From Saccharomycopsis phalli (Eukaryota > Ascomycota > Saccharomycetes > Ascoideales > Saccharomycopsidaceae): 64,000 bases of DNA. Positions 19,227-30,085 of this stretch are shown one piece after another. A program made the position numbers and the translations under genes. Below the pieces are notes generated by a model. The model was not told the origin of the DNA and did no database searches. It was given only the letters and a program-made list of their open reading frames with translations. The stretch spans positions 1,736,001 through 1,800,000 of the forward strand of contig CP073215.1 of assembly GCA_020342235.1 (NCBI GenBank). Reading direction: 5' to 3'. Numbering within the stretch: position 1 is the stretch's first letter; every line of letters begins with the position of its first letter.

Positions 19227-19757
19227 CCCGGCCTCATATTGCTATCTATTTAAGCAGATAAAATTTTTGTAAAACCAAACATTGGTCAAGATTGTAAGTA
19301 TTTGCAAAAAACCAAGTGTGATTATGATGAAATATTTCTTTTAAGTTATAATTAACTGGCATCTCTAGTATTAGATTCGACAATGATTTAAAGACAATAC
19401 CTGATACTCACACTGACTAATTAATTGGAATTACTAACCTCTTAGAATAGATCCATATAATTGGTATACGGAAATAATATGCGAGTAAACCTGTAGGTTG
19501 CTAATGTAAATGTGGAGATTGCCGACCCGCCAAATTGGTACTACGACGATTTGCGTCCAATACAGTGAAATCATTGTTTCCTGGCGTTCTATAAATAAAG
19601 ATCTACAATATTATTATATTTATGTATTTTAGCTTTGGCACCAGTAAAAGCATGTAGTACTTATGTTCCTGTTGTCCACAGAAGATTAGCAGCCCTGGTG
19701 CACTGGATTTGCCGTGTGTGATGTTCTGAATAACATTATCAGGTTGTTTGATAGAAC
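19227..19757 (+). other. Intergenic region upstream of BLM10
   Basis: These 531 bases hold the septin 3' end and the BLM10 promoter. The sequence is AT-rich with no open frame of note, no tRNA and no repeat that I can see. Confidence 0.5.
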
Positions 19758-22700
19758 ATGGCCAACCCGAAAAATAATCCTACAATCAGAGCGCCAATTC
19801 CTCAAAGGGCTTCAGCACTTGGTGCTCATAAAAATTCTTCTACCAATATTGCTAGACTTTTGGCACAGTCGCCGTTAAGCCCATCTACTTCGATCTCACG
19901 AGTGGCAACACCATTGACCCCAAACCCAAATCCAATTGAGCAGGTGAGACTAGAGCATTATAATTTGGACTACCCTAATACCACTGAGGTGGATGCTTTT
20001 TATGACAAGGGGTCTCGATTCTATGGACGGGCACAGCGCCGAGCAATTCTGTTGCACCAATTATTGCCGTATGAAACGGAAATTCCGCTAGACCAATCAC
20101 GATATTTAAGCCATATAGTCACTCATCTCTACATTGCAATCAACTCGCTCGATATCGGTGGCACCTTGAGTGTTTCTCCCAAGGATATTGAGAAGCTTCA
20201 AGATGCAGGTCATTTGAGTGCAGAGGCTGAGGATTTTGACCCTGAATTCAGCGAAAATGATTCAGACGACGGCAGTGATGAGAGTGATGATGAGAGTGAT
20301 AGCGAGGAAGAAGATGAGGAAGAAGATGAGTATGCTGATGATCTTAGCAGTGAAGTTTCTAGTGGTATTGCAAGTGCTGCATCCAATACCGGTAGCCGAA
20401 ACTCGTCCATAGTAGTGAGTGTGCGCCACTGGACCCATGAGCTTCGTACTTGGATCAAAATGGGTAACGTGATGCCGTTTGAGCTTACAGTCGCCTTGGC
20501 TAAAGTGTATTATGCCTTGTGCTTTGTCCGCGGTCAGCCAACTCCCATCCCCGTATATGCGCAGATGTTAGAGTTGCTAACAAGCTATCGGCCAGATATC
20601 TTAAAGGAGAAAGGGTTGGTTCTTGACTATCGGCCGTTGTACGAAAATTTTGAAAAGAAATTTCCCCAGGCAGACACCCTTTATGACTTGCCACCAGGAG
20701 GCCCCAGCAGAAAATATTTGCTTAGAATTGCTTTTGCAGCCTATCCATTCTTTCCGCAAGAAGAGTTTGATGATATATTCTCTAAATTAGGTAGCAAGAT
20801 TTCATTGATCACGGCTTCCTTAAGCTTGGGCAGTCTTCATGCATTATTGCCAATGAACTCAAAGAGACTCCCTCAGGTAATCCCAGCAATGTTTAATGTC
20901 TGGTCTCTGTTTTCAAAGGTAAAGGCTTGTGACACACACTTGACTGCGTTCTTTGGAGTTGCCTATGAGCATTTGTTGAGTAAGACTATAAAGAAGGAAA
21001 GTCCTGAACTAGGCAAGTTTGGGTTTCTTTCTAAACGCCAATTGTTGTTTGTGCTCTCTACATTACAAAACTCGCTCAACATTCAGCCTAGAAAATTTGG
21101 TATGAGTGCTTCCAGCAACTTATACTTCGGATACGCTTCGATTATTATGTTCAATATCAATGGTGATGATGCATTGGAACCAGAGGACGGATTGTTTAAA
21201 CACTTGGATACCCTTCTTAATACAATTGAAACGTATTTGCATCCTTCTAACACTGACAGTTGGTCCTCGTCTTGCACAAAATTCATTCTGGAACTTATTT
21301 TGCAGTTCCACAGGCGACACATTGAAGAAAATAACCAGGAAAAGAAATTATATGGTCTTGCAGAGCAGCACAAATTGAGTCAAAAGGTTATTGAAAAGTT
21401 TGTTAGTATGCTATTGCCTAGAGTATTACTAGGGCTTCAGTCGAAATCTACATCTGTGGTTGACAGCAACGTCGAGTCATTGGAGTTACTTTGCAATCTA
21501 CACGCTAAACAAGTTTTGAATGCTATATTACTTGACACATATGAATCCCTTCAAAGCATCGTTAGCAACCATCGGATGACGGTGTCATTGAAGGTATTGG
21601 CTAGATTGTCTAGGTACTTTGTCACTGAAAAGATCTTTCGATGTCATGTAACTACATTGTTAGGGTTGGTTATTCCTGGAATAGACTCAAATGATTTGGA
21701 GAAGACCTTGTTAACTTTGAATGTTATCTCTTCTTTTGCTTGTTACTTACCGTTTTACGTTCTAACGGAAAAAGATAGTGGATTGGCATTTGAAATTACC
21801 CAAAAGCATCTTCAATTTTTAACGGAAAAAGTGTATGATAGCAACTTCACTGGAAATGAATATTTTGAGTTGGATGATGAGCTTGAAATTGAGGTAGTAG
21901 AATCATCATCGATGCTGTTTGAGCCATTTATCGATAGTCTCATATTCAAGGTCTTATATCTCTTGGAGAATATTCCTAATCAATCAACCAGTCAGTCCAC
22001 CAGTGAGGTCAGCTTGGAAACTGCGTTACCTCGTGCTTTATTTTTGATATACGAGTGCTGCTCCGAGAAATTTTTTAATAAATTTAGTGACAAGTTCTAC
22101 ACATATGCAAGTGAAAATAACTTGTACAATTCAGTATTGCTTGTGGCTTATATTATTAGTGGATTGATCAAGCATGATGCCAAATCACAAACGTCGAAGT
22201 TCATGGACTTGATGTTGGACAAGATACACGAACAATTAAAGAATGATAATGCTGGGAAGGTTAGAACAGGCACTGAAGTTTTACACCGTGATAAACCGTT
22301 GTTCTGTTATGTTAGTATTTTGCTGACAATGATCCGATATGCCGGAGATAACATTCTTGCATACAGTTTTAAGTTAACAACATTGTCAAGACTTTTGTTG
22401 CGTGACATCAAAGGTCCTATTATGTATCCTGCTTCATTTATCGTGCCACAAACGTTGAAAAGTTTAACTACGATCTATATAACCGAGGCTGGCTTGATAA
22501 GCCCTCGATATATTTCCGAGCATGGAATCACTGTGGACTGCTGGGGTGGCTTCTACAATGATCCACGAAGATTTGAACCTGAGAACTTGAATTTCAAGTG
22601 GCATATTCCTGAGCGAAAAGAAATTGAGTTTGCTGTGCAGTTTTTTGGAGAGCATATAAACGAGTGTTTCAAGAACTTAGACACGTTGATGCAAAACGTA

Positions 22701-25700
22701 GTTTCTAAGGATGAAGAGGAAAACAATTTACTAGACTTCAGTGACAATTTCAGAAAGAACTTGCTATACATTTCAGATGCTTGCTCTGGAATTGCATACT
22801 TGTTAGACCCGGAATTTCAAGAAAAGTCTGAGGGATCGCCAAAGAAATTGACTCAATTGTTAAACAATAGATTGAGACAGTTAAACTTGTCACAACGGTC
22901 ATTACTAGGATTGAGTAATGGAGGCGATGAGACTCCTGCCTTATTGCCTAGTGGAGTTAATACCCCCAGACTTGAGGATGGTCTGGGACAATATGAAGAT
23001 GAGGTTTCTTTAAGCAGAAGTGGGTCAATTAGTAATTTAACAAACCTAACTAGAAATGATTCGTCGACTAGCTTGAATAGCTTTGAAGCAGAGGCTAAAT
23101 TTTCGGAACTAATGCCTGAAAAGACGGGTGGTGACGGGGATGCCACTCCTGCAATTGGAGGATTAATGAATCCTGCAATAACATGTAGAGCTCAAAAGCT
23201 TTATACGTGCAACTACTTTTTTGGAAATACCAAAGAGCAACGCCAAAAAAGTGACTTATACAAAAAAATTCACAGTTTGCACAAGAAAGTCGGAGAAAAA
23301 TTGCATGAGGTTTACCTATTTCTTATAGCCAAATATCCTAATGATGTTAAGTTATTTAAGAGATTTCTCCATACTACTCAGGTGTGGTTTTGCGACTATG
23401 GATCAGAACAGACTTTGAAATCCTTTGATGATAATTTGGTTACTTACAAATTTTTGAAAGGCATTCAATTCATTGATGGAATTGAAGACCCGTACACCAG
23501 AATCACTGTGGGCTCTAAGATAGAACGATACCATCGTCAAAGAGTAGTGATTCATGCCGGAAGTAGATTTTTAACTAAATTAGACAAGTTGTTGTTGAAT
23601 GACATAATCCAATTGTCAATGTCTATTTACTCTGGTATTGCAGATGCTGCTTTGGACTCTTTGAACGGCTCAATGAAGAAAGTCATGGGATCCTATGGTG
23701 TGTTGGTGAATACATTATTTACAGAACTAGAAGCTGTCATCAAAGAAAATGATCATAAGAAAATCCAGAGCGCATTAAATGTTTTTATGATCAGCAGATT
23801 GAAGACCAGAATTCATGGTGACTATAAGAATCTCAAAAAGTATGCTCTGTTCTTATTGCAGTGTATGAATGTTGATCACCAGGCTAACAATGATTTAGCA
23901 CGCGCTTTGTATCATCAATTCGGGTTATTGGTGAAGATTCCTACGTCTGTTTGCATTATCGATCTAGAAAGTATCAATGCTATAAAACCACCTGACAGTA
24001 TTGTTGATGTGGATATCAAGTTGCTTAGAACTGCAAAAGAAAAGAAGAGACACGCATATCTAGACAACTTGAAGGATCTTCAGAAGTTGGTATTGAATGA
24101 TGAAACTTCCAAGGAGAATTCGTGGAAGATCTCGGTGTCAAACATGAACCTATTGATACACTTGCAAAATGACTATGAAATCCCAACTAATACTGAGATT
24201 TTACGGTTATTATTTGATAGATCCAGATCTCCTCATCCTGATATTTCACAGACTGGCTTGTTTGGTATTTATGATATCCTCGGAAAGTTGCAACAGTTGT
24301 CCAGTTATGGGTACAATTTGCGTAAACTTGCCGAAATCAATCTGCTTCCTTCAGAGATTATTAATGTTAACACTGACTTTAAGTCCTTAGGGCATAATTT
24401 CATGGAGGATTTCTCTAATGAGCTAAAGAAGAAAGATAATTTTGAGTATTTTATTGATGACAAAATATGCGAAGGGTGGTTATTTTGGGATAAGAAAATG
24501 CAAGCAATTGATAATATCCCTCGTACCACCTTATCACTTAATAAGCATGACAACCAAATGATTGATACAGTGGGTAGATTGATGAATAAGCAATGGTTGG
24601 ACATCCTAGTCAAGCACATGATCGAGAGTAACGATGAGCAATCCAAGTTTCAAGGAAACCATGTATATTTTATGGTTAAATTGGTATCTTTTGTTTGTGC
24701 TGGAAAACTAACAAATATTAGTTATCAAGATATTGTTGACGTTTTAACTGCTGCTTATGTTAAGGATGAGAAAAGTTCACATGTTGTCACTTGTGAAATG
24801 ATGTGCGGATTATTGATTGCTACCAAGTACACGGATGCAGAAAGTTTAAAGCTTAGAGATAGATTCGTTTCTAATACTTTGGATAAAGTGTTCGCTGACC
24901 TTTCACCGGATAATAATCATGTTTGGAAAATTTTCTCTTGGTGGATTCCATATCACTCAGATGTTAGAAGATACTTAAAGCCGCTCAACAGTTTATTGAG
25001 TTATAGACCTATTCCTGGAGAAGAATCTCCATTTATTCAGGCTACCAGGTTATCTTGCTTGAAATCATTTATTACCAGTATGAGTTGGAGATACAGAGAG
25101 GCAGATTCATTAATCAAGGACTTGCTGGAGCTTATTTTACATCCTTATCAAGCAGTAAGAGACCAGATTGCCACAACTTTCACAACGGCATTATATTGCT
25201 ATTTTAATACTTCCTATCCAGACTTCCAGACGTTTGTCAAAGCTAACCAAGAAGCTGGGCCTTTAGGATTGGTTCCTTATCAGATTCCAAAACATGTTCT
25301 CGCGTACATCACAGATGCATTTGAGGCAGTTGCTTATTTCAGAAACCAGATAAAACCTAACGATGCCGTGCAGGATATTTTGAATTCGCCATATATATAT
25401 GGGGCTAGAACTTTGGTTGTTATGCTTAAGGTCCTGGTGAAGGCTAGTGCTGGTGTTGGTATTGTAGGGATCATCCGCAGCCACATTTCTCCGTTCTTAC
25501 TCAACTTGGAAAACATGAGAGATACCTGCAAATTGGCCAATATTGACCCTAGTGCTATATATAGAGGACTTGCTCAACTTCCTTTCCGCAGTGAGCATGT
25601 GGCTGATATTGTTGAGTTGATTCTTACAAACGGAGGAATTCCAAACCCATCATGGCATCAATTGCTTGTGATAATCTCCTTTACTGAGATATTCTATTTC

Positions 25701-26219
25701 CGTCAATTATTACTTCTCACGTCTGAACAGAACCAGGCGCTCGTCAACCACATGACTGGATTAGTGTTTAGTCCTCATTTGGAAGTTAGGGAGGTTGCGT
25801 CAGTGGCGTTGTCCGGTATGATTCATTGTTCCCCTACAAACGAGCAAGCAAAGATAATTCCAAAGTACATTGAATCCTTTGGTCAAATCATCAAGAAATT
25901 TAAGCTGATTCCAAAGAAGAAGAGAAAGACTATTAGTGTGGCAGAAAAGAATAGGCTACATGGTGCCACTCTTGGACTAGGTGCCTTGGTAATAGCCTTT
26001 CCTTATAAATCACCTCCGCCAATTTGGTTTCCTAAAGTATTGGAGTTGCTTTCTGATAATGCATTTGGTGTGTCTGGTGTTGTGGATAAGGCTTCCAAGG
26101 GAGTGTTGAGTAACTTCAAAAAGACCAGACAAGATACGTGGCATATTGATAGTAAGATATTCAGTGAAGATCAATTGCAAGACTTGGAAGGTGTTTTACG
26201 AGAGAGCTACTTTGTATGA
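19758..26219 (+). CDS. BLM10: Proteasome activator Blm10 (PA200)
   Basis: The 2153-residue protein is the HEAT-repeat dome that caps the 20S core proteasome, matching yeast Blm10 (2143 residues). A disordered N-terminus is followed by an Asp/Glu/Ser-rich stretch (about 170-196). Long arrays of paired helices run to the C-terminus, with an acidic or serine-rich loop at about 1055-1130. The final third (DLLELILHPYQAVRDQ, and the closing DNAFGVSGVVDKASKGVLSNFK) is the most conserved part. The last three residues are Tyr-Phe-Val, whereas the family usually ends with a Hb-Tyr-X motif such as YYA that opens the 20S gate. The frame is uninterrupted from an ATG. It converges on NIP1 across a 1.1-kb gap. 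Confidence 0.95.
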   Translation: MANPKNNPTIRAPIPQRASALGAHKNSSTNIARLLAQSPLSPSTSISRVATPLTPNPNPIEQVRLEHYNLDYPNTTEVDAFYDKGSRFYGRAQRRAILLHQLLPYETEIPLDQSRYLSHIVTHLYIAINSLDIGGTLSVSPKDIEKLQDAGHLSAEAEDFDPEFSENDSDDGSDESDDESDSEEEDEEEDEYADDLSSEVSSGIASAASNTGSRNSSIVVSVRHWTHELRTWIKMGNVMPFELTVALAKVYYALCFVRGQPTPIPVYAQMLELLTSYRPDILKEKGLVLDYRPLYENFEKKFPQADTLYDLPPGGPSRKYLLRIAFAAYPFFPQEEFDDIFSKLGSKISLITASLSLGSLHALLPMNSKRLPQVIPAMFNVWSLFSKVKACDTHLTAFFGVAYEHLLSKTIKKESPELGKFGFLSKRQLLFVLSTLQNSLNIQPRKFGMSASSNLYFGYASIIMFNINGDDALEPEDGLFKHLDTLLNTIETYLHPSNTDSWSSSCTKFILELILQFHRRHIEENNQEKKLYGLAEQHKLSQKVIEKFVSMLLPRVLLGLQSKSTSVVDSNVESLELLCNLHAKQVLNAILLDTYESLQSIVSNHRMTVSLKVLARLSRYFVTEKIFRCHVTTLLGLVIPGIDSNDLEKTLLTLNVISSFACYLPFYVLTEKDSGLAFEITQKHLQFLTEKVYDSNFTGNEYFELDDELEIEVVESSSMLFEPFIDSLIFKVLYLLENIPNQSTSQSTSEVSLETALPRALFLIYECCSEKFFNKFSDKFYTYASENNLYNSVLLVAYIISGLIKHDAKSQTSKFMDLMLDKIHEQLKNDNAGKVRTGTEVLHRDKPLFCYVSILLTMIRYAGDNILAYSFKLTTLSRLLLRDIKGPIMYPASFIVPQTLKSLTTIYITEAGLISPRYISEHGITVDCWGGFYNDPRRFEPENLNFKWHIPERKEIEFAVQFFGEHINECFKNLDTLMQNVVSKDEEENNLLDFSDNFRKNLLYISDACSGIAYLLDPEFQEKSEGSPKKLTQLLNNRLRQLNLSQRSLLGLSNGGDETPALLPSGVNTPRLEDGLGQYEDEVSLSRSGSISNLTNLTRNDSSTSLNSFEAEAKFSELMPEKTGGDGDATPAIGGLMNPAITCRAQKLYTCNYFFGNTKEQRQKSDLYKKIHSLHKKVGEKLHEVYLFLIAKYPNDVKLFKRFLHTTQVWFCDYGSEQTLKSFDDNLVTYKFLKGIQFIDGIEDPYTRITVGSKIERYHRQRVVIHAGSRFLTKLDKLLLNDIIQLSMSIYSGIADAALDSLNGSMKKVMGSYGVLVNTLFTELEAVIKENDHKKIQSALNVFMISRLKTRIHGDYKNLKKYALFLLQCMNVDHQANNDLARALYHQFGLLVKIPTSVCIIDLESINAIKPPDSIVDVDIKLLRTAKEKKRHAYLDNLKDLQKLVLNDETSKENSWKISVSNMNLLIHLQNDYEIPTNTEILRLLFDRSRSPHPDISQTGLFGIYDILGKLQQLSSYGYNLRKLAEINLLPSEIINVNTDFKSLGHNFMEDFSNELKKKDNFEYFIDDKICEGWLFWDKKMQAIDNIPRTTLSLNKHDNQMIDTVGRLMNKQWLDILVKHMIESNDEQSKFQGNHVYFMVKLVSFVCAGKLTNISYQDIVDVLTAAYVKDEKSSHVVTCEMMCGLLIATKYTDAESLKLRDRFVSNTLDKVFADLSPDNNHVWKIFSWWIPYHSDVRRYLKPLNSLLSYRPIPGEESPFIQATRLSCLKSFITSMSWRYREADSLIKDLLELILHPYQAVRDQIATTFTTALYCYFNTSYPDFQTFVKANQEAGPLGLVPYQIPKHVLAYITDAFEAVAYFRNQIKPNDAVQDILNSPYIYGARTLVVMLKVLVKASAGVGIVGIIRSHISPFLLNLENMRDTCKLANIDPSAIYRGLAQLPFRSEHVADIVELILTNGGIPNPSWHQLLVIISFTEIFYFRQLLLLTSEQNQALVNHMTGLVFSPHLEVREVASVALSGMIHCSPTNEQAKIIPKYIESFGQIIKKFKLIPKKKRKTISVAEKNRLHGATLGLGALVIAFPYKSPPPIWFPKVLELLSDNAFGVSGVVDKASKGVLSNFKKTRQDTWHIDSKIFSEDQLQDLEGVLRESYFV

Positions 26220-27336
26220 TACAGCTGGCCCAGTGAGAAGGAGTGTTAGAAGGCAACGATCGAATCACGTTCAAGGCACTCTCTGAGAAAACGTAAACTC
26301 ATATAAACGAATAAACCGATTATCTAAATTTAATGTAGTTTCTTATAGTGTTGCTTTATTTGATAGATAGATAGAATCAAAACAGCCACTTTTACTCATC
26401 ACACAGTAACTTGAACATGGAAAAAGCCAAACTGGTGGTTTAGTTCCAACCGGGCTACTTAACCGAATAGATGTTTTGGTTCAAGGTAGCGTTGACGTGC
26501 AGCTAATGCATCAGTGCAGCTTGAAGGTGGAGATTCAGGAAAAATATTTAACTTGGAAAATTGTAATATAGTTGGGATTTGTAAAAATGGATAATTTGTA
26601 AATTTTTAGTTTATTTTAAGAGTGAAACTCTTTTTCAAGGTGTAAGACCGTGTCAAAATAATGCTACGACTCAGATAATGAACAATTCTGTGAACATTAC
26701 TAATCAATATGACGATAATTAATAAAGATTAGAATGCTATTTGCTAATATTATCTTTTCACAATTTTATCTAGTTAACTGCTTATATTAATTTTACCATT
26801 CTTACAAATTATACTATTGTCACCGTTGTATGTAATTTTCAATATTGTGTAAAGTCAAACTGCAGTTTCAGCTTAATTTGAAAAGTAGGGAACTAGCTTA
26901 TTTAATATATAATATGTAGGAATTTTCTTAATAAAATATTTTAAATTAGATGATAGTACCTAAGTATTGAGACGTTCAAAATGTTTCCGGTAACTAACTA
27001 CTTGAGAGAATTTCGCTAAAATTCCTCATTGCTAGCCTTAAATTATCGCAAATGTATAGCAATATCAATGGTGATGTATGTAGGAAGAGATTAAATAAAT
27101 GAAAAATCTGTTTACACATTTTCCGTTTAAAAATGTTGAGCAACAAGGAGCTATCATTCAGGTTATATATACCAACCACGTGATCAAGGCATGTTGGCTT
27201 ACATAGGGGTTATGATTACTTCAAATAAAGTGACTATAAACAGATTGCTCTATTATCAGAATTGCCCTCCAGAGTCGCAGTAAGACGACCAAAAGTCACT
27301 TCTAGTTACAAAGTTATTCAAAATATATTGATACGG
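26220..27336. other. 1.1-kb AT-rich gap between convergent BLM10 and NIP1
   Basis: No open frame longer than about 60 codons and no recognisable RNA gene was found. A GC-richer patch at about 26400-26530 (containing CAACCGGGCTACTTAACCG) stands out from the AT-rich surroundings and might mark a small structured RNA, but I could not fold it into a known class. A CACGTG lies at 27177. The gap is unusually long for a convergent gene pair in this window. Confidence 0.45.
27177..27182. promoter_or_regulatory. Isolated CACGTG motif
   Basis: The octamer CCACGTGA occurs 155 bases past the NIP1 stop, away from any recognised promoter. It matches the Cbf1 core but may be coincidental; it is recorded because the same core recurs upstream of HRT3, RPS10, PEF1 and the aldo-keto reductase. 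Confidence 0.2.
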
Positions 27337-29937
27337 CTAGTTTCTTCGTCTACTTCTCTTTTCCATACCGTTCAAAGCACCTGCTATAATACCATTTGTG
27401 TTTGAAGATATCTTGAAATTCTGACTATGGTTGTGGGAAGAAGGTTTGTTGTTTGTGCTGCTGTGGTTATTATGGTGGGACTGAGACTGCTGTTGAGACT
27501 GTTGATGACCACCGGCAGCCAATCTTTCATTCTTCTCGGCCAACTGTCCAACCTTCTCTGCCAATGTTATTGACAATTCTTGGACCTTATTCAACTCATG
27601 GCCGTGGATAAAGTAGATGGATGAGGTTTTCTGGTCGAGAGCTGCGAATATTTCCTCATTGAAGATCATCTTGGATAAGATGGAAGACACCTTAGACTCG
27701 GACAATTCAAAGATCTCAGACAATTTGAGGATGGACAACTTGGCGTAGTTAGTTCTGAATTGGAACAAGTAAGTTCTCAAGCCCTCAACCTGCAACTTGG
27801 CCTCAATCATTTTCTTAATGTCCTCTGAGTTGCCCAACAACTTCCATACTTCAATGGACTTGATGTAGTTGGAGGCCTTCTTCCATTCTCCCAACTGCAA
27901 GAACTTAGCGGCATGCAATATAAAGTCTTTAGTGTTTTCTGGAGGTCCCTGGAAGAGTTGCTTTTCGTGAAATTCCAAGGCTCTTCGGAAAGACTTTGAC
28001 GTCAATTTTTTATTTATAGCGGCATTCCCTAGTTGAGCGTACTGTGGGATCTCAATCAATAAGGAAGCAGTCAAGAATACTGCTTCCAAAAGCTCCAAGT
28101 TAATGTGCATATGGAACGGCAACAAGCGTTGCTTGTCTGCAGCCACACTGCTAGAATTATATTGTTGCTGTTGCTGATATCTTTGAATGCCCTGGCCTAA
28201 CAACTCACGTTGTCTAGCTGATGTGGCAATCTCCTGCAAAGTCTGCAACGACTCCTCGATAAAACCAAGCTTGAACGCACACAAGCCCAACTGCACCAAA
28301 GTTCTGTTAAACAAGACCTGGAGCGAAGGGTCGGAGGAGTGGATAGTCGACTGCAAGTGCGACATGAGCATCATGTCTCTGGCCTTGTAGTACTGACTAT
28401 TGTATGCATAGTAGTAAATATGGCAGAGCATGGCCTTCTTGCGGAAGACCGATTTGGACTGGCGATATATTAAGGAGCAAAGAGTGTTCAACAATGTGTC
28501 ACTGTAGGCCTTGTCAAAGGCCTCTGGTCTGGTTGAAACGAGCGAGTTCTTGTCCTTACCAAGAGCTTTCCAGGCGGATTTCTCGTTGAACTGGATCAAC
28601 TCAATCGGCTTGAAGTATAAGTGGTCGATTCTTCGCAAGATTATTCTAAACAATTGCTCGTTCTTATCTAACTCTGGGCACAATGATTCTATGTACACCT
28701 GCGATCTTAAGATCAAGTTATAGAGCTTCGACTCGTCTCTCAATCTCTGGATGTATTCGCTGGTATGTGGGTCAATCACAAGCAACGACCGGGTCAACTC
28801 ATCGTCCAATCTTTCAATAAATGACGAGATTGAGCCCAAAATGTCTACAATGCCGTCGCTGTTAGCCTCCGGCTCGGCTTCAAAGTCCCAGCCACCCTCT
28901 GCGGTCTCAGTAACCCGGTACTTGTCACTGGACTCCAAGATGGTCAACAACGCAGAAATGTCGGCCTCGGTCTTGGTCCATTGCTCGATTGGCATGAAGT
29001 TGGTGTTCAACGCAAAGTCAAAACGGGTAGGAATCAACAACAAGTAGATTGAGATGAACTGGAACGGACTGCTGGCAGACTTCAATAATGTCTCCAAGAT
29101 AGTGACTTGCTCATATCTGTCAACGTTCTTCTTTCCTCGGTTCTCAATAACCATCCGGAGTGTCGAAGGGATGTCTAATACCTCCTCTTCTGGGCTTCGT
29201 GTGGCCACGGTCGAAGGCTTACCAAGAGTGGATCCGCCAAGCGACACTGGCTCCTCAGACGCCTCATTCTCATAGTCATCTGGACTCTCTCTAAATCTGG
29301 CGATCTCGCGCTCATGCTCTCTTGTGGACTTTTTCACCCGTTGCTTGACACTGTTGAATGCCTTGGAGGTGGCTCCGTTCATCTTCTGGTTTTCCTTGCT
29401 GACGGCGATAATCTCGTCCTCCAACTCGGCAATTGCCTTGATGTAGAATCCCGGCGTTGGGATATTCTGTTGGCTCGACTTGATTATCAATTTATTCAAC
29501 TTGTCAAACTCCTTGGATACCGTGATCCAGTCGTCCAAATTAGATGCGTTCTCAATCTCCTCTGTGGCCTTTTTGATCTCCTCCAACAACTTCTCTTTGG
29601 CCGATTTCACCACCTTCTTATTATCGTCTTCGTCTTCAGAACTCGACTCGTCGTCCGAATCAGGTATGTTCGATCCCTTTAAGAAATAAGCCACAGATCT
29701 CTGCGACGAAGGCTCACTCTTCAAGAACTTGTTTGGAGCAGCGAGATCGTCATCGTCATCATCATCGTCGTCGTCGAAATCATCGTCATCGTCGTCATCA
29801 TCATCTTCTAATGGCTCGTCTGAGGAGCTACCGCTTCCCTCTTCAGAAGAACTAAGCAATTCCTCCTCCGAAGTCGAGGCAAGAGACTCCTCATCCGAAT
29901 CAGAATCGTAACTGGCAGCAAAGAACCTGGAACTCAT
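27337..29937 (-). CDS. NIP1: Translation initiation factor eIF3 subunit c (Nip1)
   Basis: The 866-residue product is eIF3c/Nip1, which bridges eIF1, eIF5 and the 40S subunit during scanning. The N-terminus begins MSSRFFAASYDSDSDEE and holds long Asp/Ser/Glu runs typical of the family, followed by a conserved helical core (GSTLGKPSTVATRSPEEEVLD to the mid-region). A C-terminal PCI domain (about 590-770, including SFRRALEFHEKQLFQGPPENTKDFILHAAK) is followed by a Gln/His/Asn-rich tail. Length is slightly above yeast Nip1 (812). It is immediately downstream of the eIF3k gene on the same strand, with 148 bp between them, so two subunits of one complex lie side by side. Confidence 0.96.
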   Translation of the reverse strand: MSSRFFAASYDSDSDEESLASTSEEELLSSSEEGSGSSSDEPLEDDDDDDDDDFDDDDDDDDDDLAAPNKFLKSEPSSQRSVAYFLKGSNIPDSDDESSSEDEDDNKKVVKSAKEKLLEEIKKATEEIENASNLDDWITVSKEFDKLNKLIIKSSQQNIPTPGFYIKAIAELEDEIIAVSKENQKMNGATSKAFNSVKQRVKKSTREHEREIARFRESPDDYENEASEEPVSLGGSTLGKPSTVATRSPEEEVLDIPSTLRMVIENRGKKNVDRYEQVTILETLLKSASSPFQFISIYLLLIPTRFDFALNTNFMPIEQWTKTEADISALLTILESSDKYRVTETAEGGWDFEAEPEANSDGIVDILGSISSFIERLDDELTRSLLVIDPHTSEYIQRLRDESKLYNLILRSQVYIESLCPELDKNEQLFRIILRRIDHLYFKPIELIQFNEKSAWKALGKDKNSLVSTRPEAFDKAYSDTLLNTLCSLIYRQSKSVFRKKAMLCHIYYYAYNSQYYKARDMMLMSHLQSTIHSSDPSLQVLFNRTLVQLGLCAFKLGFIEESLQTLQEIATSARQRELLGQGIQRYQQQQQYNSSSVAADKQRLLPFHMHINLELLEAVFLTASLLIEIPQYAQLGNAAINKKLTSKSFRRALEFHEKQLFQGPPENTKDFILHAAKFLQLGEWKKASNYIKSIEVWKLLGNSEDIKKMIEAKLQVEGLRTYLFQFRTNYAKLSILKLSEIFELSESKVSSILSKMIFNEEIFAALDQKTSSIYFIHGHELNKVQELSITLAEKVGQLAEKNERLAAGGHQQSQQQSQSHHNNHSSTNNKPSSHNHSQNFKISSNTNGIIAGALNGMEKRSRRRN

Positions 29938-30085
29938 TGTCTGGTATCTCTTGGTTTATGGGCTACTTACTTGAAAAAAATTTTCCTACTGGGTATGGTC
30001 CGGGTAATGTTCAGATAGCTACACTGGCGGATTACTTGGAGTTACGTCTCCAACATGTTTTTAAAATTATTATTCGTTTATATGT

